64,000 bases of DNA from Sphingobacterium allocomposti (GTDB lineage: Bacteria > Bacteroidota > Bacteroidia > Sphingobacteriales > Sphingobacteriaceae). The notes below the pieces were generated by a model. That model was not told the DNA's origin and searched no databases. It worked only from the letters and a program-made list of their open reading frames with translations. A program made the position numbers and the translations under genes. The stretch covers positions 1 to 64,000 of the forward strand of contig NZ_VNHX01000016.1 in NCBI RefSeq assembly GCF_008124885.1. The letters run 5' to 3'. The stretch's first letter is position 1. Each line of letters starts with the position of its first letter. This document shows positions 1-9,300 of the stretch, one piece after another.

Positions 1-509
1 GCTTCCAGTTTCACCTTGTTCTTTTCCACCGAGCCCTTCCATACAAAAGTGTAACGACCGGCTGCCGATTCGATCTTCGTTCCGTCTATGTACTGTACCT
101 TCAGGCTGACATAACCAAGTTCAGCAAGCAGACGGACAACTTCGGCAAAAAGTGACTGGATATGGCCCTTAAGGCGTTTGCCACGGAAGTAGTTAATTGT
201 CCGGTAATCCGGTGTGCTGTGCCCGGATAGCCACATGAAATAGATGTTCTCCTGTAGGGCCCTTTCAATCTTACGGCACGAATAGATATTGCTCAGGTAG
301 GCGTAGAACAGTACCTTGATCATCATACGCGGGTGGAACCCTGTCGTGCCGCCACCTTTGTACTGCCCTATGATGGGATCTATGTTCAGTTTTTCAACCA
401 CTTCGTTAACCAGACGTACCGGATGACCAGCAGGGATTTTTGCAAAAATATCTTCCGGAAAAAGACTCGGACTATTGGATGGTAATGCTTTGAATAGTAT
501 GTTTGCCAT
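1..509 (-). CDS. IS1182-type transposase, N-terminal 169 codons (cut by window edge)
   Basis: The reverse strand reads an open frame from an ATG at 509 to the window edge without a stop. It starts MANILFKALPSNS and continues through a GGGTTGFHPRMMIKVLFYAY segment, then FMWLSGHSTPDYRTINYFRG and YIDGTKIESAAGRYTFVW. These match the N-terminal (DUF772-like) and first catalytic-Asp region (DGTKIE) of IS1182-family DDE transposases common in Bacteroidota. The C-terminal DDE residues and the other IS end lie outside the window, so completeness and activity cannot be judged. It borders a long repeat-filled gap and a truncated regulator, which fits a rearranged locus. Confidence 0.85.
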   Translation of the reverse strand, partial: MANILFKALPSNSPSLFPEDIFAKIPAGHPVRLVNEVVEKLNIDPIIGQYKGGGTTGFHPRMMIKVLFYAYLSNIYSCRKIERALQENIYFMWLSGHSTPDYRTINYFRGKRLKGHIQSLFAEVVRLLAELGYVSLKVQYIDGTKIESAAGRYTFVWKGSVEKNKVKLE

Positions 510-510
510 A

Positions 511-554
511 TTGTTTGGGTACACCTAAAAATAACCATTTTTTAGGACAAACAA
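511..554. repeat. Inverted repeat directly upstream of the transposase start
   Basis: TTGTTTG (511-517) and CCTAAAAA (524-531) are mirrored by TTTTTAGG (539-546) and CAAACAA (548-554). The hairpin would form in the transposase leader two bases before the ATG. Such structures at IS ends can block ribosomes on read-through transcripts. It may also contain or overlap the IS terminal inverted repeat, but the partner end is not in the window. Confidence 0.5.
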
Positions 555-555
555 T

Positions 556-595
556 AAAAATCCCCGACACTTTCACGTATCGGGGATTCCTTTTT
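556..595 (+). terminator. Hairpin with flanking A and T tracts near the IS end
   Basis: ATCCCCGA (560-567) pairs with TCGGGGAT (580-587). It is preceded by an A5 tract and followed by CC and T5 (591-595). The shape resembles a bidirectional rho-independent terminator that could insulate the IS. From 596 to about 690 I see no gene. Confidence 0.4.
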
Positions 596-690
596 AAAAA
601 AAGGCTTTTTAGACAACCCCATTTTTTGTTTGTATACCTCTTCCGTTACGGCTGCGGTTGCTTGCGTAGGTGCGACGAGGCGATCTAACT

Positions 691-1139
691 CCTCCTTCCA
701 CTGTCTATCCTTCGACAATGTCAGGCTGAGCACTTCGGCAGGCTCAGTACAGGCTCTGTCGAAGCCCTCGTACGACGACGAAGCAATCTCATGGCTATTG
801 GCAAATGGCAGATGGCTATAAGTCGTAAAGTCGTTGATTTGTAAAGTCGTGAGGTGAAGTTAGATGAGTGAGATTTCTGACTTCTAACTTTTAACTTCCA
901 ACACCCGTCACTTTTCTGACTTCTCACTTCTCCATACTAATTCCTCCTTCCATTGTCTATTCTTCGACAATGTCAGGCTGAGCACTTCGGCAGGCTCAGT
1001 ACAGGCTCTGTCGAAGCCCTCGTACGACGACGAAGCAATCTCATGGCTATTGGCAGATGGCAAATGGCTATAAGCCGTAAAGTCGTTGATTTGTAAAGTC
1101 GTGAGGTGAAGTTAGATGAGTGAGATTTCTGACTTCTGA
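691..1139. repeat. Direct repeat pair R1 (691-888 and 942-1139)
   Basis: Two nearly identical copies of about 198 bp are spaced 251 bp apart. Each begins with a palindromic block: CTTCGACAATGTCAGGCTGA (from 710 and 961), later closed by CTCTGTCGAAG. Each continues with TACGACGACGAAGCAATCTC and then the low-complexity text GGCTATAA, CGTAAAGTCG, GATTTGTAAAGTCGTGAGG and GAGTGAGATTTCTGACTTCT. No credible reading frame was found. The palindromic block recurs inverted at 4049-4095. Confidence 0.8.
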
Positions 1140-1837
1140 CTTCTCACTTCTCAAATCTCACTTCTAATATCTGACTTCTCACATCTCTATAGCCCCTCAA
1201 CCCGGGGCGGGGGATTTACTTGGAAGGACCCAAGTAAACAAGGTCCTCCGGCCGAGGTTCTTGATGCTACCGGGCCTTATCCTAGCCTAAACCGTTCCAA
1301 ACTCACTTCGTTCAGACAAGGAACGGTTCTTAACGGCTAGTATGGCGGCCCGCTGACGCAGTCGAACCAATGCCGGTCCTTTCCCCACGCACAGGGTTGC
1401 CTTGAAATAATGTAGCGGTGAAGTCGTAAAGTGAGAGGCGGATGGCAGATGGCAGATAGCAAATGGCAGATGGCTATAAGCCGTAAAGTCGTGGATTTGT
1501 AAAGTCGTGAGGTGAAGTTAGATGAGTGAGATTTCTGACTTCTGACTACTCAAATCTCACTTCTAATATCTAATTTCTCACATCTTTATAGCCCCTCAAC
1601 CCGGGGCGGGGTTTTACTTGGAAGGACCCAAGTAAACAAGGTCCTCCGGCCGAGGTTCTTGATGCTACCGTGCCTTATCCTAGCCTAAACCGTTCCAAAC
1701 TCACTTCGTTCAGACAAGGAACGGTTCTTAACGGCTATTATGGCGGCCCGCTGACGCAGTCGAACCGATGCCGGTTCTTTCCCCACGCACAGGGCTGCCT
1801 TGAAATAATGTAGCGGTGAAGTCGTAAAGGGAGAGGT
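1066..1837. repeat. Direct repeat pair R2 (about 1066-1440 and 1472-1837) with several hairpins
   Basis: The two copies are about 370 bp each, spaced about 400 bp, and differ at few positions. The core (1190-1415 and 1590-1813) contains ACTTGG/CCAAGT, CCTC/GAGG and AACCGTTCC/GGAACGGTT hairpins. It ends with a block around CCCCACGCACAGG. Part of this block recurs in diverged, inverted form at 4112-4173. No coding frame with start and recognisable product exists. The conserved stems suggest a structured intergenic element, but its nature is unknown. Confidence 0.8.
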
Positions 1838-1890
1838 TAATGGCTAATGGCAGACGGCGAATGGCAGATAGCAGATGGCAAATAGCGGAT

Positions 1891-2264
1891 GGCTATAAAT
1901 CGTGAAGTAGTTTTTGATAGCAACGAGCGTCATCTAACCATTCTAACCCATCTAACTACTCTAACTCCTAATAATAGCCGTAAAGTCGTTGATTTGTAAA
2001 GTCGTAAAGGGAGAGGCGAATGGCTAATGGCAGATAGCTAATGGCGAATGGCAGATGGCGAATGGCAGATAGCAGATGGCTAGTGGCAGATAGCAGATAG
2101 CAAATAGCAAATAGCAGATAGCAGATAGCAGATAGCAAATAGCAGATAGCGAATGGCAAGTGGCTAGTGGCGGACGGCTATAAATCGTGAAGTGGTTTTT
2201 GATAGCAACGAGCGTCATCTAACCATTCTAACCCATCTAACTACTCTAACTCCTAATAATAGCC
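1891..2264. repeat. Direct repeat pair R3 (1891-1979 and 2176-2264)
   Basis: Two 89-bp copies starting GGCTATAAATCGTGAAGT and ending CTCCTAATAATAGCC differ at essentially one base. The second copy ends exactly where homology of the neighbouring MocR gene begins. It supplies the last two codons and the stop codon of that truncated gene, so the repeat boundary marks the breakpoint. Confidence 0.85.
2014..2177. repeat. Degenerate heptanucleotide array (about 23 units)
   Basis: Units such as GGCAGAT, AGCAGAT, AGCAAAT, GGCGAAT and GGCTAGT follow each other at a strict 7-base period between two R3 copies. Shorter runs occur near 1441-1475 and 1840-1890. Because 7 is not divisible by 3, every frame on the complementary strand reads a 7-residue peptide repeat (ICYLLSA-like), which creates false ORFs here. 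A replication-slippage origin is likely. Confidence 0.85.
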
Positions 2265-2768
2265 TTTCGGATCGCCGTAGCAACCGAACTTGGTATAGTA
2301 GCCTCCGCGGTTTAGCTGGTTTCTGTACGTCTGATAAAATTCCCGTAACGGGCTGCAGGCAGGGTCGGGAAAGCCATCGTCGAGGTGCAGCGGGACATTG
2401 GGCATCACAGGAGGCGGAACGAGCTGGTCCAGGTCGGGAAAGGTAAGCGATGGGGGCGGTACCGCCAGTTCGGGGTCCGGCATGTATACTTTGAGGCCTG
2501 CATCTGTCTGACGGGCAACAAAGTGTCCGCTTCCCTGCAGTGGCTCAATCCAGCCCTGCTGCTCCAGCTCCCAATAGGCTTTCGTCACGGTGGACCGGTT
2601 GATCTCAAGCGCGTTGGCAAGCAGACGCGTGCTAGGCAATTTCTGTTCCTGCTTTAATACGCCCGCCTGTATGTAGCTCAACAGCAGGGCCGCCAGCGAC
2701 AAGTACATGGGTTTACCGGGTTGCCGGCGGAATTCATCTTTTAAATTACCGATAAGTGGACTGCTCAT
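2253..2768 (-). pseudogene. MocR/PdxR-type GntR regulator, truncated after the HTH and linker
   Basis: The 171-residue product begins MSSPLIGNLKDEFRR. It carries a GntR winged helix (about residues 15-85, with LPSTRLLANALEINRSTVTK) followed by the start of the fold-type I aminotransferase-like domain (REFYQTYRNQL). It stops at YGDPKGYY. Intact MocR proteins are about 460-490 residues, and the motif YGDPxG normally continues into several hundred residues that bind PLP. The last residues and stop come from repeat copy R3, so a rearrangement removed the effector domain. The rest is not in the window. It sits divergent to the PaiB-like gene, a common MocR arrangement. It is probably non-functional as a sensor, though the DNA-binding part may still be made. 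Confidence 0.8.
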
Positions 2769-2788
2769 TGTTTTTAAAGTGGATTATC

Positions 2789-2816
2789 TTGTCGATCCAA
2801 TTTACAATTAATTTCG
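2789..2816 (+). promoter_or_regulatory. Candidate Bacteroidota-type promoter of the PaiB-like gene
   Basis: TAATTTCG (2809-2816) resembles the -7 box TAnnTTTG, with a TTG (2789-2791) 17 bases upstream as a possible -33. The start codon is at 2834. It lies in the 65-bp divergent region shared with the MocR remnant, so a MocR operator would be expected nearby. Weak evidence. Confidence 0.35.
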
Positions 2817-2833
2817 TTGATCAACAATTTGAA

Positions 2834-3448
2834 ATGACTATGTATGTACCGGCGCTACTTCGGTTTACCGATGCTGAAGAACAGCTGAATTTTATGCAGA
2901 AATATAGTTTTGCAACCCTTTTAAGTTATGACGGCGAACGTATTGCGGGCAGTCACCTGCCGCTGGTGCCTACCAGGGAGGAAGATGGGATTGTCCTTCT
3001 GGGACATCTTGCCAAAAGCAATGAACAGGGCCGACTGCAGCACGGAGCTGACTGCCTCGTTGTGTTTTCCGGTCCGCACGCCTATATCTCGCCCCGTTAT
3101 TACGACAGGGCGGACTCGGTTCCGACGTGGGACTATGTGGCTTTACATGCATATGGAACGTTCAGGATAGAAGCGGACAAAAAGATGGCCATCATGGAAC
3201 GGACGATCCGCTATTTTGAGGAGGAGTACATGACGCAATGGACATCATTACCGATGGCCTATAAAGAAAAGATGATGGAACACATTGTGGCGTTCAGTAT
3301 CCGCGTCAGCCGGATCGAAGGGCAGAAGAAACTAAGCCAAAACAAGAAGCCGGAAGAGATAGAAAGGATGAAACGCGATTTTGCCGGCGGGACCGATCCC
3401 TACGCGCAGGATCTGGCCCGCTACTTTATGGTCGGCGGAGGAGAATAA
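2834..3448 (+). CDS. PaiB-like FMN-binding negative transcriptional regulator / split-barrel protein
   Basis: The 204-residue protein starts MTMYVPALLRFTDAEEQLNF. An ATG at 2840 (MYVPA) is an equally good start; the longer upstream frame from 2756 overlaps the divergent promoter and is unlikely. SHLPLV near residue 45, GHLAKSN near 60, the PHAYISPRYY block and the VPTWDYVALHAYG block are typical of the PaiB / FMN-binding split-barrel family. Members bind flavin and may act in polyamine or oxidative stress control, but most are uncharacterised. The neighbouring divergent MocR gene is truncated, so its normal control is probably lost. Confidence 0.85.
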   Translation: MTMYVPALLRFTDAEEQLNFMQKYSFATLLSYDGERIAGSHLPLVPTREEDGIVLLGHLAKSNEQGRLQHGADCLVVFSGPHAYISPRYYDRADSVPTWDYVALHAYGTFRIEADKKMAIMERTIRYFEEEYMTQWTSLPMAYKEKMMEHIVAFSIRVSRIEGQKKLSQNKKPEEIERMKRDFAGGTDPYAQDLARYFMVGGGE

Positions 3449-3504
3449 GGAATAGACGATGCACCTTGGCGTTCGCATGTCTACAACCATTAAAACGTTT
3501 ATCG

Positions 3505-3981
3505 ATGAAAAAAATAGTTACGGTTAACAAGGAGAATGCCGGTCTGGTTTACGGATTGTTTAATCTCTACCGCGTGTTCTATGGGAAGGAGCCGGATTTG
3601 GCTCTTGCCCGGAAGTATATAGACGAGCGTGTGCGGCAGGCCGACTCGATCATTTTCGTTGCGCTGGAGGATGGTGTACCGATCGGGTTCACGCAGCTGT
3701 ATCCAAGCTTTTCCTCTGCCCGCCTCGTTAAGAACTGGATTATCAACGACCTATACGTGCTCGAAGACAGCCGGTCGCAAGGGGTAGGCACTTTGTTGCT
3801 GGAACGTGCTTTCCATGAAGCAGCGAAGAGAGGAGCAACGGCCGTGCTGATATCCACACAGCAGACCAATCGGACGGCGCGGCGTCTGTATCAGTATTTA
3901 GGCTTCAGGGAAAAAGAACAAGCTAGCGAATTTGTTGACTACTGGTTGGAGCTGGATACCGACGGCCGGCGGGACGGATGA
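3505..3981 (+). CDS. GNAT-family N-acetyltransferase
   Basis: The 158-residue product starts MKKIVTVNKENAGLV, chosen over an upstream in-frame ATG at 3466 because the extra residues lack family similarity. The acetyl-CoA-binding motif is visible as DLYVLEDSRSQGVGTLLLER (V-x-x-x-x-R-x-x-G-x-G/A pattern). It is followed by the C-terminal ARRLYQYLGFREKE segment. Length fits a single GNAT domain. The substrate cannot be told. It lies 56 bp after the PaiB-like gene, and co-transcription is possible. Confidence 0.85.
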   Translation: MKKIVTVNKENAGLVYGLFNLYRVFYGKEPDLALARKYIDERVRQADSIIFVALEDGVPIGFTQLYPSFSSARLVKNWIINDLYVLEDSRSQGVGTLLLERAFHEAAKRGATAVLISTQQTNRTARRLYQYLGFREKEQASEFVDYWLELDTDGRRDG

Positions 3982-4048
3982 TCAGCCGATGGTTGCGCAT
4001 GGGCGGATATTCGGGGGGCTCGGAGAGCCTTTTGGTTGTCATCCTCGG

Positions 4049-4095
4049 CTTCGACAGAGCCTGTACTGAGCCTGACGAAGTGCTCAGCCTGACAG
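4049..4095. repeat. Inverted copy of the R1 palindromic block
   Basis: CTTCGACAGAGCCTGTACTG (from 4049) followed by AGCCTGACGAAGTGCTCAGCC is the reverse complement of the block at 710-770 and 961-1021. It lies in the gene-free stretch 3982-4474, which holds only repeat remnants. Confidence 0.7.
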
Positions 4096-4111
4096 TTTAT
4101 TGTGTCTGCTG

Positions 4112-4345
4112 CATTATGTCAAGGTGACCCTGTGCGGCGGAAAGGACCGGCGTGGGTTTGACTGTAGTGGGCCGTTGCTTCGTCGTTCTTCTCGCGATGA
4201 CGGGGATTTTACGCTGTTTTAGGCGTCCTTCATCTCACTACGCCCGTGCGAAATATTCGATCCTATGGGGTCACTCGTAGTTACGCGTGTACCGCTTCAC
4301 GACCTCACGCCTTTACAAATCAACAACTTTAAGCCTTCACATTTT
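4112..4345. repeat. Diverged, inverted R2 remnant plus other dispersed repeat fragments
   Basis: 4112-4173 aligns with the reverse complement of 1347-1412, sharing ACCCTGTGCG and GGAAAGGACCGGC. It is followed by GTTGCTTCGTCGTTCTTCTC (4174-4193), which resembles a block at 20492-20527. 4290-4345 carries CACGACCTCACGCCTTTACA, the reverse complement of the R1/R2 low-complexity text. No gene is seen between 3982 and 4474. Confidence 0.65.
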
Positions 4346-4474
4346 TTAATTAACACCCTCACGCTGCTACAACGTGGCGCCGTCGCTCCATCCACTTTTA
4401 AATTAATGGTTGTTTTATATTAAGATAATCTTAACTTTATACCAATAACCTATTATTGCGGCAGTTTCTCAAAC

Positions 4475-5041
4475 ATGAATGCAAACGACCTGGACACACT
4501 CCATCATACAATCAGCTTGCTAAAACAAGGCGACCTGGATGCTTTTCGTGTTATATACGACCGTTACTTCGAAGTTTTAACACAACGGCTGCGGACATTT
4601 TTGCACGACGATATATTGGTTCAGGAGGTCGTCCAGGAAACATTTGTGCAGGTGTGGCTAAAAAGAGAAACCATAGATCCGACCAAAGACTTTCTGGCCT
4701 GGACCAGCACCATAGCAAAACGAAAGTCCATTGACATTCTCCGCCGTCAGGTAAAACTAACACTCGCTATGGACGAACTTAAGGCCGGGGAATCATATGA
4801 GCCCAGCGCCGAACAGGTAATGATACAGCGGGAGGAGCGTGAAAAGCTGTCCCGCTTGCTGGATGTACTGCCAGAGCAACAGCGGCAGGTACTGGTGTTG
4901 GCCAAGCTCCATGAACTAAGCTATCAGGAGATAGCAGACAAGATGAAGATCTCCAAGAATACGGTGAAAAACCACCTTGTAAAGGCTATGAAGGTCCTTA
5001 AGTACCGGACGACTATTTTTTTCATTTTTTTTCTTTTCTGA
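4475..5041 (+). CDS. ECF RNA polymerase sigma-70 factor (FecI-like, polysaccharide-locus type)
   Basis: The 188-residue protein has region 2 (about residues 20-90, with RVIYDRYFEVLTQRL and the QETFVQVWLKR block) and region 4 (about 125-178). Region 4 contains LPEQQRQVLVLAKLHELSYQ and the HTH IADKMKISKNTVKNHL. It should direct RNA polymerase to its own operon and be held by the FecR protein encoded 47 bp downstream. Sigma, FecR, SusC and SusD genes in this order are typical for glycan-sensing regulation. The C-terminus TTIFFIFFLF is unusually hydrophobic and phenylalanine-rich. Confidence 0.93.
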   Translation: MNANDLDTLHHTISLLKQGDLDAFRVIYDRYFEVLTQRLRTFLHDDILVQEVVQETFVQVWLKRETIDPTKDFLAWTSTIAKRKSIDILRRQVKLTLAMDELKAGESYEPSAEQVMIQREEREKLSRLLDVLPEQQRQVLVLAKLHELSYQEIADKMKISKNTVKNHLVKAMKVLKYRTTIFFIFFLF

Positions 5042-5088
5042 CTAGTCCTTTTTTTTCTTCCGCTCGTATTAAGGGTAACAAAACAAGT

Positions 5089-6267
5089 ATGGATCAAAAA
5101 GAACGAATAGCAGACCTGATCACCAGGTACGGCCAGCAGCAGTTAAATACTGCGGAGCTTCGGGAACTGTCAGCCTATCTTACGCAGCTACCAGACACTG
5201 AACTATCGGCCGTGCTTGACGATCTGATGGCGGGGGAGGCGTCCCGTAGCGGTGGCTTGGATAAGGAGCACGTTTTTCAGCTTATTGTCAACGACCGACG
5301 GATGGCGTCCAACCTTCCGCAGCGGTCACGCACGCGCACGGCCACCCTGTGGCCAAAGCATATTCTTCGCTGGGCCGCAGCCATCATTATATGTTTCGGG
5401 GTAGGTATTGGTATCCAACAGTGGAAGGAAAAGAAAGTAGATAGCAGCACCTCGGCGGCAGCCATCCTTCCGGCGCAACCCTCGGCCAGCCTTGTGTTGG
5501 CGGATGGAACGGCGTTGTCTCTTGCTCCGGGGCAGCAGGAGATTGTGTTGAAAGATGGTGGGATATATTATGCAAATGGCGAAACCGTCGGCCTCCCGGA
5601 CCTGCCGGCCGGAGAAACCGTGGTTCTGGCGACGCCCCTAGGTGCCACTTACAGTGTTCGGTTTGCTGATGGGACACATGTGAACCTGAACGCCGGATCT
5701 AAAATGAGCTTCCCGCTCGTCTTTTCTCCCGAACAGCGAAGGGTGGAACTTGATGGGGAAGCATATTTCGACGTGCAAAAAGGAACAGCAGCAAGCTGGC
5801 CGTTTGAAGTGCATTCCGGGGACCATGTAGCCCGCGTGTTAGGTACCACCTTTAATATACAGGCGTATAGTGCGAAGAATAAATATACGACAACATTATA
5901 CACCGGCAGCCTTGAGGTAGCGGACACCAAACGGCCTGAACAGAAAACGAGGCTTCTGCCGCGGCAGCGTCTGGTGGCCGAAAAGGAGAAGGCTCCCATG
6001 CTTACGGCACTTGCCGATACGCGGGAGACCGATTGGACACAGGGCGTCTTTGTTTTTAACGACCGCCCGCTCTCTGATATCGTGGAGGAGCTTGAGCGAT
6101 GGTATAACGTAGAGTTTGTGTTTCAGGACAAGCTTCAGCAGGAAGTATTCACCGGTGTGGCCTCAAGGCAGCAGAGTCTGCAGGAGGTGTTGGAGCTCCT
6201 CGAACTGACCGGTACGGTCGAGTTCCGTATTCATCAGCGTAAAATTTCCATATTCAAGGGTATATAA
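5089..6267 (+). CDS. FecR-family anti-sigma factor
   Basis: The 392-residue protein has a cytoplasmic N-terminal part (1-90), one transmembrane segment at about 93-110 (LRWAAAIIICFGVGIGIQ) and a periplasmic FecR domain (about 175-275). The FecR domain includes VVLATPLGATYSVRFADGTH, LNAGSKMSFP and GEAYFDVQKG. A C-terminal DUF4974-like domain (about 310-390) carries the FNDRPLSDIVEELERWYNVE motif. It should transmit the state of the SusC-like receptor, through that receptor's STN domain, to the sigma factor upstream. It lies 37 bp before susC in the same operon. Confidence 0.93.
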   Translation: MDQKERIADLITRYGQQQLNTAELRELSAYLTQLPDTELSAVLDDLMAGEASRSGGLDKEHVFQLIVNDRRMASNLPQRSRTRTATLWPKHILRWAAAIIICFGVGIGIQQWKEKKVDSSTSAAAILPAQPSASLVLADGTALSLAPGQQEIVLKDGGIYYANGETVGLPDLPAGETVVLATPLGATYSVRFADGTHVNLNAGSKMSFPLVFSPEQRRVELDGEAYFDVQKGTAASWPFEVHSGDHVARVLGTTFNIQAYSAKNKYTTTLYTGSLEVADTKRPEQKTRLLPRQRLVAEKEKAPMLTALADTRETDWTQGVFVFNDRPLSDIVEELERWYNVEFVFQDKLQQEVFTGVASRQQSLQEVLELLELTGTVEFRIHQRKISIFKGI

Positions 6268-6304
6268 ACCTGTATCATACTTCATAAACTTTTATTAACG
6301 CAAA

Positions 6305-9300
6305 ATGAGACGACGATTTTCATTTCGCCGCCTGTCGTACATCCGAGCGAGGAATGGCTACAGGCTGGCAGCGTCATGCCTGCTCGCTGTAATGTTACAG
6401 CTGGGGGGGCAAACGATGGCGCAAGAGATCAATCTGCAGAAAAAAAACTATGCGCTTAGCGACCTGCTTGAGCGGATGGAGGAGCAGAGCGGCTATAGCT
6501 TCTTTTACAACAGGAAGCATGTCGAGGACAAAAATGTGTCCATACGGATTCCGCGGGGCACCGTGATAGAAATCCTTGATAGTGTGCTGCCTCCGCTCGG
6601 CCTTCACTATGAAAGAAGGGAGGACGCCATCGTAATTTCGCAACGGAGAGGTCCGGCCGCGCAAAACGTAAATCAGCAGATGCTCCGGGGGCGGGTGCTG
6701 GACGGTCAAGGGCAACCTCTGAAAGGCGTAACCGTCCGCGCAGTGGACGGAGGAGCCTCGACGTCAACAGACCAAACAGGAGCCTTTAGCCTTAGTGGCA
6801 GTGCCCCGATGGAAGTGTCATTCCATATGGTGGGGTATAATACCCTTACCCAGACGCTTACAGGCGAAACCGGTCAAGCGATCACGCTGACGCCGTCAAA
6901 CAGCGAGCTTGAGGAGGTTGTTGTCGTCGGTTACCGATCTGTGCGACGCGATCAGGTGAACGGCGCCGTATCCGTGGTGAAGATGGAAGATAAGGAGAAG
7001 CAGACGATTACGCACTCGTCGCAGGCCTTGTACGGAACAAGCGGTGTCTGGATCAACCAGGCGGGTTCTAAACCGGGAAATGACGGGACTACCATCCGCA
7101 TACGGGGGGTAAACACGTTGAATAACGCTAACCCGCTGGTGCTCCTCGATGGGATTGAATATTCGCTCGGCGAGATTGATCCCGCTGATATCGAAAGCAT
7201 CACCGTGCTGAAGGACGCCGCGGCGGCGATCTATGGCTCGCGTTCTTCCAACGGGGTAATCCTTGTCACCTCCAAAAAGGGGGCTGCCGGCAAAACGAAG
7301 ATCGACTTTCGGGCCCACACAGGCATCCAGGAGGCGAGTTTCCTTCCAGACGTCGTAGACGATCCTATTTTGTATATGCAGATGCGTAACCGCGCGGAAG
7401 CCAACTCCGGAAAGACGGCGCTTTCATACTCCCAGGCGCAGATCGATGAATACCGCGCAGGACTCGGAACAGATCCGTCCGTTTATCCGGCGTCCAACTG
7501 GTTTGACATCGCCTTGGACCGCGGCATTCTGCAACAGTATAATGCACGTGTGACGGGAGGAACTAAGCAGATTAATTTCACCGCTGGAGCAGGATATATG
7601 GATCAGAAGGGGATCTTCATCGCAAACGACGACGCCAAGCGGTATTCCTTTGATATCAAGGTATCGGCACAGGCGACGCCCCGCCTAAAGCTGAATGCAG
7701 GTTTTATTGGAAACCTCAGGGAATTTAACGAGGTAGGGTATGGTACCAGCACGGTAATGAGCGTGATCATGCGCGGCCTGCCCATCATGTCGGACTACCG
7801 GAGGGGCAATGTGTATGGTTCCACCTGGCTCTATACCCCGGGACGAAACAATATTGAAAACCCACGTATGGAAGTGGAGCAAGGGTTCACCCTTCGGGAT
7901 TACCAGGAAACGTTGACCAACCTCTCGCTCGAATATAAGCTTCCATTGGGTATTACCTATCATAATACATTAGGCTACAGGCGGATTGATCATTTTAGTA
8001 AAGACTTTATTCCACAGATGTATACGGTGGATCCGAAGACAGGGGATATGCGTAACTTCAACGGCTCTGCGCCACGTGTAAAAGACTGGGATTCGCTGGA
8101 CAAACAGTTTACCTTGTCGCACCGGCTGGTTTTCGAGAACCAATGGGATGGGCATAACGTGCACGTGATGGCCGGTCAGGACTATCAGATCAACGACGGA
8201 CGTAATTTCCAGGCCTACAACTGGGGTTTTTACGACAATACCCTGTGGGAGCTTAATGCGCTGTCGGACCAGACCAATGCGCAGGCGACAGGAGGATCTG
8301 CTGTGAGTAAGCTAGCATCGGTTTATGGACGGTTTGCCTACGACTATCAGGGTAAGTACACACTAGAAGGAAGCTTACGATATGACGGCTCCTCTAGATT
8401 TGCGCCGGGCAACCAGTGGTCGTTCTTTCCATCGGCGTCGGTTGGCTGGACAGTTAACAAAGAGTCCTTTTTTAAATCGGAAACTGTAAACTTTTTAAAG
8501 CTTAGAGCATCGGTGGGCAAGCTGGGCAACCAGGCTGTAGGTATCGGTGTTTACAATAGCACCTTCAACATCAACCCGACCTATAACTATAGTTTTGGCG
8601 GAACCACGGTCGGCGGCGCGGCAACGGCAGCCCTTACAGACCGGAACATCCGCTGGGAGTCGACATTATCGTATAATGCCGGCGTCGATATGAGTCTTTG
8701 GAACAAATGGAGTATTACCGCCGATTATTTTTACAAACGAACTTTCGATATTCTGCGCGCCATTAACATCGCGAGCCAGGTAGGCGGGTTGACAGGGCCG
8801 ACCGTAAACCTGGGGAAAGTGGACAACAAAGGATGGGAGATAGGTTCGTCATTCACAGATAGGAAAGGCGACCTTTCGTATTCGCTTAACGGATCGGTAT
8901 CCTATGTCAAAAACAAGGTTGTCGATATAGGTGGGCAGCAGGTCATCTCTGGACGGTATATTATTAAAGAAGGCTATGCCATTAACTCATACTACCTATA
9001 CGAAGCCACCGGTTACTACCAGTCGCAACAGGAGATTGACGAGGCGACCGCCGTGTACGGAACACGCTCGAAGTTAAAACCGGGTTATATAAAGTATGCG
9101 AATCATAATGGTGATAATTACATCGATGATGCCGATAAGATCATTACGGGAAGCTCCATTCCGACATGGACATACGGTTTCGGATTACGTGTAGGATATA
9201 AAAATCTGAGCCTGGAAAGCCAGTTCCAGGGCGTCGCGGATGTGGATGTCTATCCGACGGGTAATGTCGCCTTTCCGTTCAACAATGGGGCCAACGTCAC

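Noticed and set aside
1181..1837. R2 as an rRNA or tRNA fragment
   Set aside because: It has stems, but no tRNA cloverleaf, no CCA end and no recognisable rRNA signature.
1968..2218. Minus-strand ORFs reading ICYLLSA-like peptide repeats
   Set aside because: They are translations of the heptamer array. A 7-base period gives a 7-residue repeat in every frame, and no start region or family resemblance exists.
600..2265. CRISPR array
   Set aside because: Repeats are long, nested and contiguous, with no 25-40 bp repeats alternating with unique spacers and no cas genes.
4456..4734. 92-codon ORF starting before the sigma gene
   Set aside because: It is out of frame with, and largely covered by, the well-supported ECF sigma gene.
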